A stretch of 64,000 nucleotides of DNA. Origin: Ricordea florida. Lineage: Eukaryota > Cnidaria > Anthozoa > Corallimorpharia > Ricordeidae. The stretch is taken from assembly GCA_949710005.1 (NCBI GenBank), contig OX453273.1, positions 38,613,038 through 38,677,037 of the forward strand, in the 5' to 3' direction. Below, piece after piece: positions 12,401 through 21,400 of the stretch. The notes beneath the pieces were generated by a model that saw only the letters and a program-made list of their open reading frames with translations, was not told the origin of the DNA and made no database searches. The position numbers were made by a program, and so were the translations under genes. Within the stretch, counting starts at the first letter, position 1. The number at the start of each line of letters is the position of its first letter.

Positions 12401-15400
12401 GGCTCTTTACCGGTTATTCTAGTTTTTGTATTATTTAAAGTTTTTAGAATAGCTGGTAATCTTTTCACCCATACTCTAGATCTGGTATCACTAATCATTT
12501 CTTGCGCATATTGATGACTAAATAATCTTTCTCCCAATATTCTGTTTGCGTTTTCCACAAATGCTTGGGCTCTGTGATTACCAGCTTCACTTCTTTGTAT
12601 TCTTACATTATGGTAATTCATGAGTTTACCAACTTTGCCCATAAATTCTTTTCCTGGATCAACCATTAATGTTTTAGGATATTTCAATCTTCTAGAATAT
12701 ATTTTCTTAAAAGCTTCTGATATCTCTCGACTTTCTTTTGAGGTTAATGGCTCTGCATCTTTATATCTCGAGGCGATATCAACCACAACTAACGCATATT
12801 TATATGTTTTTCTTCCAACTCTATCATGCGGTAAAAATAATAAATCTGCTTGGTGAATCTGATTTGGTTTATCCACCATCCAATGCGGTCTAGGTATATA
12901 TTTTGGGGCTGGAAGATAGATTTGCCATATTGCCTGTTTCTGCAACCATTGTTTTGCCACATTTTCACTTACTTTCGCCTTCTCGGCTAATTTAGGAATC
13001 GCGGTATATCCTTTCCAATACCCCTCAGCCGAATAATATATTTTTGGCATCATTTAAAAATTAACAAAGTATTTTATAAATTAAAAATGGTGGAGGAAGA
13101 AAAATTTAGCGAATATCAAATTAATCTTATGAAAAAAATTATTAGAAAAAAAATTCTATATATGGAAGATGGCGATAAAATTTTTAATATTATGATTTTA
13201 ATTCCTGATGCGAGAGAATGTTTATTAAAACATATCGAAAAATTAAAGAATAATAGTGTGAAGGGGTTTAAAGGTTAGACAAAGTATCTTATAAATTACA
13301 ATGACGTCAGAAAAAATTAATCCAAACAGAATTCCACGAGAACCCTTTGGTTTGAAGGCAGAATCAACATTAAATAGAATTACTCTAAACCCATCATCGG
13401 CCAGCCCCGGCGAAACATTATATATAAATATTCCAAAACTTTCTGAGAATTTAGTGATTGTACCTGGAAGCGTATCTCTTCTATTTGATTTAGATGTTGA
13501 GGGTCATGCAAATAATAGATTTGTTAATAATTTAGGGGCTAATCTTGTTTACAGATTAAAAGTTCTTTTTGGAGGTGAAACATTACAAGATACCCAAAGA
13601 TATGATCTATTTCAAACATATCATGATTTATTTTTAACTAAAGAAGAGCGTAAAGATAGATTAAAACAAGGTATTTCTGATGAAAATATTAGAAAACTTA
13701 GAACAAATGCGGGTGATAAGGATGATTCTGATGTAAAAGAAGTAGCCCTTGCAGTAGTACATAATACAAAGTATAGAATACCAATAAATCATCCTATTTT
13801 AAAAGATCATGGGGTTTTTTATCCAAAAGCATTAGAAAATCATTTAATATTTGAGATTACATTAGCCCCTGTTTCTGATATTGTTGTTTATTCTGATACA
13901 ACTAAAACACCATCATATTCGCTCAAAAATTTAGAGTTAGAATATTCATCAATTTCAAGCGAATATTTAGCTAAAGAAGCTAAATCAACTTATCAAATTG
14001 GTAAAGGATTCTTTTATGAAAATGTTACTTTACACAAAACTTTTACATTTTTAACTGGAGCTGATGAAGTTATTAATCAACATGTTAATTTACCTAGAAG
14101 ATCAATGAGCGGAATATTATTTTTGTTTATTGCCCCATATGCCGGTGGTGCAAGAGATTCAGAAAATTTTTTCTATCCTGGAATAACTTCTGTTAATATT
14201 GATGTTGATGGTGTACCAAATAGAATATACTCTAAAGGTATGATTATATCAGATCTTTGGGAATCTGTTAAAAAACGATTCCCAAAAATAGTAAAGTATA
14301 ATGTAAAAGAAGGGGATTTTTATACAAATAAGTTTGCTCTTTGGCTTGATACCAGAACTCACCCAGATAATAATATTCATGGTGGGGGACTAGCTCTAAA
14401 TAATACACATGATGGAGTAAAAATAGAAATTAAAAGGAAAAAAAGTGGCTCATCAAGCTCAGTAGTAATAACTTGTCATATGTTTGTTGTGGCTGATGCA
14501 ATGATGGAAATAATGAATTCAAGTTTGAGATCAATTAAGTACTGAGAATCTAAAAACATAATGTTATGATACAAAAATCATGGAAGATTTACGAGATAAA
14601 ATTCCTTTTCATTGTATAATAACTGGACCAACAAATTGTGGAAAAACAAAGTACCTAATTGAACAACTCCGTGGTCCTTTCCGTAAAGTTTTTGAATATA
14701 TTGTTTTAATTTGTCCAACTTATTCTAAAAATAAAACATATCATAATTTCGCTCGTGGGGACAAGAGATTCTTTGTATTATCACCAGATGCAAGTAATCT
14801 CGATGAGATTAATGAATTGTTAAATGATTGCCAAATTTTATTTTCTGGACTCAATACACTAATAATTTTAGATGATTGCGCTGTATCCACCGATCTGAAG
14901 AAAAGATCTAATAAATTTATAGATTTAGCATTCTCTGGCAGACATCACGGATTATCAATGTGGGTTCTAACCCAGCAATTAACATCAATAGCAAAACCAT
15001 TCCGGGAAAATGTAGCCTGCGTTGTTACTTTCCATAATCCATCGCAGAAAGGTATGAAAATGTTTTTCGAAGATTACGGGGGTGATTTGGATTATGAATT
15101 GGGTAAAAAGTTTGTTCAACTACTTAAAACCGAAAAATATTCTAGGTTATGTTTGAGTTTGCGATACCCATTTAATTGCTATTTAGAGATTCCCGAAGTG
15201 ATTTAACAAATATGACAAACGTTGAAGATTATATTGAAGAAAAGACAGACCAACCGTCGGAAAAAGATGATGAACTTGAAATAAAGCAAGAATCACTTGC
15301 CATTCTCGCAGCGCTCGGAACAACAAAGGAATATTTAGGAGTTGAAATGAGTTTGGGTGATATAAAAAAATTATCAGGAAAAGATGTAGAAAAATATTTT

Positions 15401-18400
15401 AACCGGTATCAGGCGGTAATGGGTAAAAAAATTAATGGAGGATTGGTAGATTCATCCCTACAATTAGTTTCTAAACTTATTTCATATTTAGTTCCGGTTG
15501 ATGATATAGAATCTCTTTGCAATGATTTGAAAAATGATGATTTGGTAAATCGTGAATTAACAAACATTGTAGGACTCTTAGCATTAAAAGCAGGAAGACT
15601 GGCGGCACTTGCTAGCGGGCTATTCCAGGTTGCTAAGCACATAAAATTCAACAAAAATCAACAAGAACCAGCAAATTCTTACACAACTGATCAGGAAACT
15701 AAGCAATCTACTGAAGGTATTGATACAGTATATTAAACAGATCTAAAAACTTATTTACAGCATCTAAATAACAATGTCTGATGAGCAAATTACAGCAGAT
15801 CCCACACCTGAAAATAAAGATACTAAAAAGAGGGAGAAAGATCCTAAAAAAGTCGAAGCTGGTAAGAAATTGGCAGAATATAATAAAAAAGCAAAAGAAG
15901 CATTAGCTAGGGAAATGAAACGCGAAGAAAAAATAAAACAGGAAGAAGAGCAAAATGAAAATACATATAGTGAAGCGAAATCATGGCTACCAGAGTTATC
16001 TTTTACTACTGTTTTATCTGTTGTTGGATTAGGTTTTACAGCATTTGATCTTTTTATGAGATATAAGGAAAAAGCTAGGGTTGAATATTCTAATAGGATA
16101 CCTGATTTATCACAAGTTCCCCAATTACCACAACCAAAAAAGATACCATTTTCTGTAGCCCCAAAATATTTAGGAATGGAATAATTATAAATTATTTTTT
16201 ACTACATAAAGTTATTTAAAAGTTTCTTAATGATGTAGTAAAAAATCATGTCAAGCGAAAATAAACTTGTGAAAACTGTAACTGATTCATCGGTACTTAT
16301 CGGATTAGGGGCTGGAGTTGGATATGTAGCTAAAAAGGTAATGAAAGAATCATTTTTGAATGACCCATCCTCAAATATTACAAATTATGCAAAATGGGTG
16401 GCTGTATTATCCGGAAGTATGTATCTAAAAACTTATTTAGAGGATCAAAAGATTTTACCAAAATAAAATGGCAGCAATAGCGATGATGATTGGTGGGGCT
16501 ATATTGAATGCAACAGCATTTGTTGGAGGAAATTATCTTGCAAAAAGTCTTTCAGGGCATAATGTAGATGCAGAAAAAATACGACACGATAAAGCATTAG
16601 AAAAATATCAAAAAGATTATGCAGAATATCAGGAAAAAAGACAAAAAATGATTGATTGGAAAATGAAGAAAAAAGATGAAAAATATCAAGCATCAAAAAA
16701 TATTTCGACCACAAATCAGGATTTTGAATTGTACTCGCAAATGACCGAACCCAAATTCTCTGATTATTACAAACCAAGCGATGAACAAAAAACGGGAGAA
16801 ATGGTATATGTTGGAGCCGGAATGTTAGGTTTAGGTTATGCAGTTAGTAAATTCTTATGAATTATTATTTGTTATGTAACCAGTAATTTGGTTATATAAC
16901 ATAAGTATATTTATTATTGTTTACAAAATACTCCCATCATCAGAATCTTCATCCATTTCTTCAGCTGCAGATTTACTATCTGAAATAGTTAAACCTCTAA
17001 ATTTTGTTAATCTTTTCATTTCTCTGTTTGGTTCTATAACTGCTTCATAAAGTTTTACTTGGAGAGAAATACGAGCCCCAATAAATATTGATTCAATTTT
17101 TATTACACCTTCTTCAACGCGGCAGCCTTTATTTAATAATTTTAATGGGTCAATTAACTTATCATTTTTAGAGTTATAAAATTTGGTTAAAATTTGGTCT
17201 TGTTTTTTATCCCAAATTAATTTTGCATATAAAGTTGGACCTCTATCTGGAACTCTAGCCATTGAAGATTGCTCCAACTTCCAATATAGAGGATTTAAAC
17301 CTCCTTTTTGTTTTTCAAGCTCATTTCTTTCCAACTCAAATTTACCAATTTTTACTCTATTAGTAAGCAAATGATCGATGCAATTGTCGACTATATCATT
17401 GAATAAATCAATCCATTTTTCCTCTTCAGGCGTTGGTTTACTTCCACTCCATAAACATAAGGGAAATGTATATTCTGTAATTACACCCGTTTGGTTTGTG
17501 TTTGTAGAAACACCAAAAGAATATAAATTACCGGTTGAAATAACAAGTTCCCCTTCTGTTCCATCATCATTTTTTGTAAAAATTTTAATTCTTTTAAATT
17601 CAACCTTTGGTTTACTTCCAGGAATTTCACCAACAATTGGTTTAGAAAAAACCATGCTTACTTTAGGTTTATAAGTATTAATATCTATTAATTGTGTAGT
17701 TTCGTTCATCATTTTATTTTTTTATATTTTTTTTAATCCTTTATCAAATTTTAATTTAGTTTTTCAATCTAAAGATTTCTTACTGATGAGTAAAAAAATC
17801 ATGGAAGAGGATATACCATTAGAAGATTTGCCAAAAGGAACTGATGGTGATGAGAACAATGATGAAACAGTTTATTTATCCCCAAACACATCTACATCTG
17901 TTGATCAAGGATATCTTGGTTACTCCGAATATATGGAAGAAAGAAAACGACTTCAATGGGAAATAAAAGATGAAGAGAAAAAAACACCAAATATTGAAGA
18001 AAGAGATGAGAAATATGACAGAAGGCGAGAAGCGGGCCAAGAACTCAAACGTTATTTACCAACTTTCAATCCTAATGATGCGACATTTAATGTAACATAT
18101 GGAGAAGATGGTAGTATATTAGCAGAATTTAGTAATAGGAAGGGTTCTGCACCACATCTCATACTTACTAAAGATAAAGTTCTTATGCTTGAAGATTTAC
18201 CAAAAACAATGAGAAAAGCTCTAGGTGCAGATTATGAAACAATGTTAGATAAATATAATGATGCCATATCACAATTTAATGAAGAAAAACAAAAACATAA
18301 TGAATTACTTTCTGCAGTACAAGGAATAGATTCACTTTTAGCAACAAGAACGGAGGAAATTGGTGGATATGAGAAAAGAGAAAAAGAACTTAAGAAATTC

Positions 18401-21400
18401 ATTGAGAAACAACAGGTAGAAAAAGCAGAAAATAAAAGTCTTTTTGATCAAACCGCTGAACAGAATATAGAATTAAAAATACAAGCAGAGAGACTTTTTG
18501 AAGAACTAAAATTATGCAAAGAGGAAATAGACAAAAATAAGAAGGGAAAATCAAATTTAACAAAGTTAGAACAAAGCAAAGAAAGATTAAAAGCTGAGAA
18601 TGATAAATTAAAAGAACAACTTAGAAATAAAGTAATTTCAGACAAAGAACAATTATCAGATATTGAGGGTCGAAAAGATGAAATACTTAAAAATTTGCCA
18701 TTGCGAGAGCGGATAAAGTATATATTCAAAAAGTATGGTTTTACAGTTTTTGCTGTTCTAAGTTCTGTGGGTGTCATCATTGGGGTTATAGTTTCTAATC
18801 TTTCTAAAGGTTTATCAACATTAGGAAGAGGTGTGGGGAATGGTTTGAAAACTCTTGGTAAAAAACTGGGTGAAATATTACCAGGAATGGTTGGTGCAAT
18901 AGTGAGCTTTCTATTCAAAACAGCCGGTCAAGTTATTGGATTTTTAGGTGAAAATGCATGGCTTTTAATAATGGCAGTGGTCTTATATTTTGTGGAAAGT
19001 ATAAAAAAGAAGAGAAAGTAGGTCTAAAGATATCATTTTGAGTAGTAAAATACAATATGGAAGAATACAATAGAATTTACCCTGTATTACCTAATAATCC
19101 AGATCCTATTAATTTCAGACTACAAAAATCAAGCGAAGTATTACAAAATCTTGAGAAAGAAATTAAACACTACGAAGAAGTAAGGAAAAAATATAATAGG
19201 GCGAGAGGAATATGTACAAAAATTAGTGTTTCTGGTGGTTTGATTTCAGTTATCCTATCAGCAAGCGGTTTAGGAACCTCTCTCACGGGTTTTGGTGCTA
19301 TTGTTGGTGTGCCTTTGGGTGTTGTAGGTGGTTTTTTTGGTGGGTTGTCTGTTGGATTTGGTTTTGCTTCTAAAAGACTTTCTGGTAAAGTTAGTAAACA
19401 CGAACAAACTGCTGCAATTGCAAAATCAAAATTAAACACCATTAACGATTTAGTTTCAAAAGCTTTGAAAGATAATGTTATATCCGATCAAGAATTTTCT
19501 ATAATTTTAGCGGAATTGGAAAAGTTTCAAAAACTAAAACTTGAAATACGGCAAAAATTTAGGAAAACAGCAGAAAAAAACTTGGATATGTCTGTGATAA
19601 GGAGGGAAGCGCGCGAATATCTATTAAAAGAACTTACCGAAGGGAAAGGACATTAAAAATTTCATATGAGAGAACTGATGTTGGTTGTAATTGTTTTGCG
19701 GGTATTAGAAGAGAGATTAATTAACATCTTATTCTTAATCTAAAGACCGGTTTATTTGAAACACAAAGAATAAGATGTTATTGGATGATTTCAAAAATCG
19801 TTACTCAAACGCGAACCTCAATAAATTTACATTTGTGAATGATTCGTATGGTGGATATATTAAATGGAAAGTTAATGGAATGACTGTAATGTCTTATGAT
19901 GATCCTACTGGAAAAACATGGACCGATGATCTCCCCCCTAATTTGAAAACATTATTATGGAAAGATTTAGGGTTAGAAAATGGTTCCTTTCCAGAAAGTT
20001 TATCATCTACAAAAAACACATATCCAATACCCGGTATTAAATTCGATGAATCTGCAAAAAATGTAACAAAAATGTTAACTATTTTAAATATATATGTTTC
20101 AGATAAAAACAGCTTCATTTCCCCCATGAAAAATGTATTTAAAAATCAGACTGTAGGACTTACTAGCGGTAAAGAAGCTAGAGCTTGGTTGAATAAACCA
20201 AATATTAATCACTGGCCACAACAGTTAAACATGGCAGTTTGGTGTGCAACATCTGGATGCGGTGTAAGTTTAAATGATAGTTTAAATTACCCAAAAGTTA
20301 TTAGAAGTTTTTTTATATTTCACATTTACTTTACAATAAGAAGAATATTATATGAATTATCTGTACCATTACCCGACGAACAAACTTTTTCTTTAAAAAA
20401 TAATCCATACAACAAAAATGCTTATAATCGTTTATGCGCAGAATTTGGGTTAAGCAATAATCAAGATTATAAAGGATTAAATAAACCTTTGGCCGATTTT
20501 AGATGGAAAGGGGGTGCAAACCATGGGGTTGGAGATGTATTCATTGATTATGGAAAAGGATATGTACCACCCGGAAGTGTCCCCGGAAGCGCTAGTGGGC
20601 AAGCTATAGGAGGTGGAAATCAAGATGTCAGAATTGTAAGGGGTTATGATAAAGAAGCTAATATATGGCCAAGCAGCGCAAATAGATTTTCCGATGATGG
20701 TGGTAAAAAAATAGATGGGAATTTAATATCCATGCTTCGAAATGATTATTTTGTTGATTTTCAATATTCATGGTTTATACCAGAATCTGGATATGGATTA
20801 ACAAATACTGGATTAGGGAGAATAAATAGATCGGTTGAGGCTTTTGTTTATTGCATTTTGGGGGCCCAAGTTAATACTAGGAATTCAATTATTGGTAATG
20901 GGGGGAGAGCATTTGAAACCCAGCAAGAATTTATAGATTTATTTGAAAGCTCTGTGATTGAAAATGATATCGCAAATTCAAATCAAAGATATCAAATGGC
21001 GGTTCAAGAATCAAAAGTACGGCTTGATTTGGCTATAGCTCCTGATGTTTTGTTGATGCCAAGCAATTTAATTATAAATACAGAAAGCGTTATTGGATAC
21101 AATAATAATCTGAAAATAGCAACAGAAGATATGAAATTTGGGGTAAATAATTCAATAAATGTTGGAACAAAAAATGTAGGAATAACTCATAATTTAGGAA
21201 CATCAAAAATTTTATTAAATACAAATCCTCAACCAAGGAAACCAAAAAAACCAAATAACGATGAATCAGAAAAAACAGATGAAGTTAGTAATATAGAAAC
21301 ATCTTCTCATCAAAATAATCTTATTGTTTTAATATTTGCCGGAGGATTATTATCTTGGTTTTTATTTCGATAAAAATTAATCTAAACATATACCTTCAAA

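Noticed and set aside
15176-15211. Upstream TTG start of the 174-aa gene
   Set aside because: Would overlap the ATPase; ATG at 15212 lies 5 bp after its stop.
19775-21373. Viral-type fusion glycoprotein
   Set aside because: No signal peptide, no fusion peptide, and the only membrane segment is at the extreme C-terminus.
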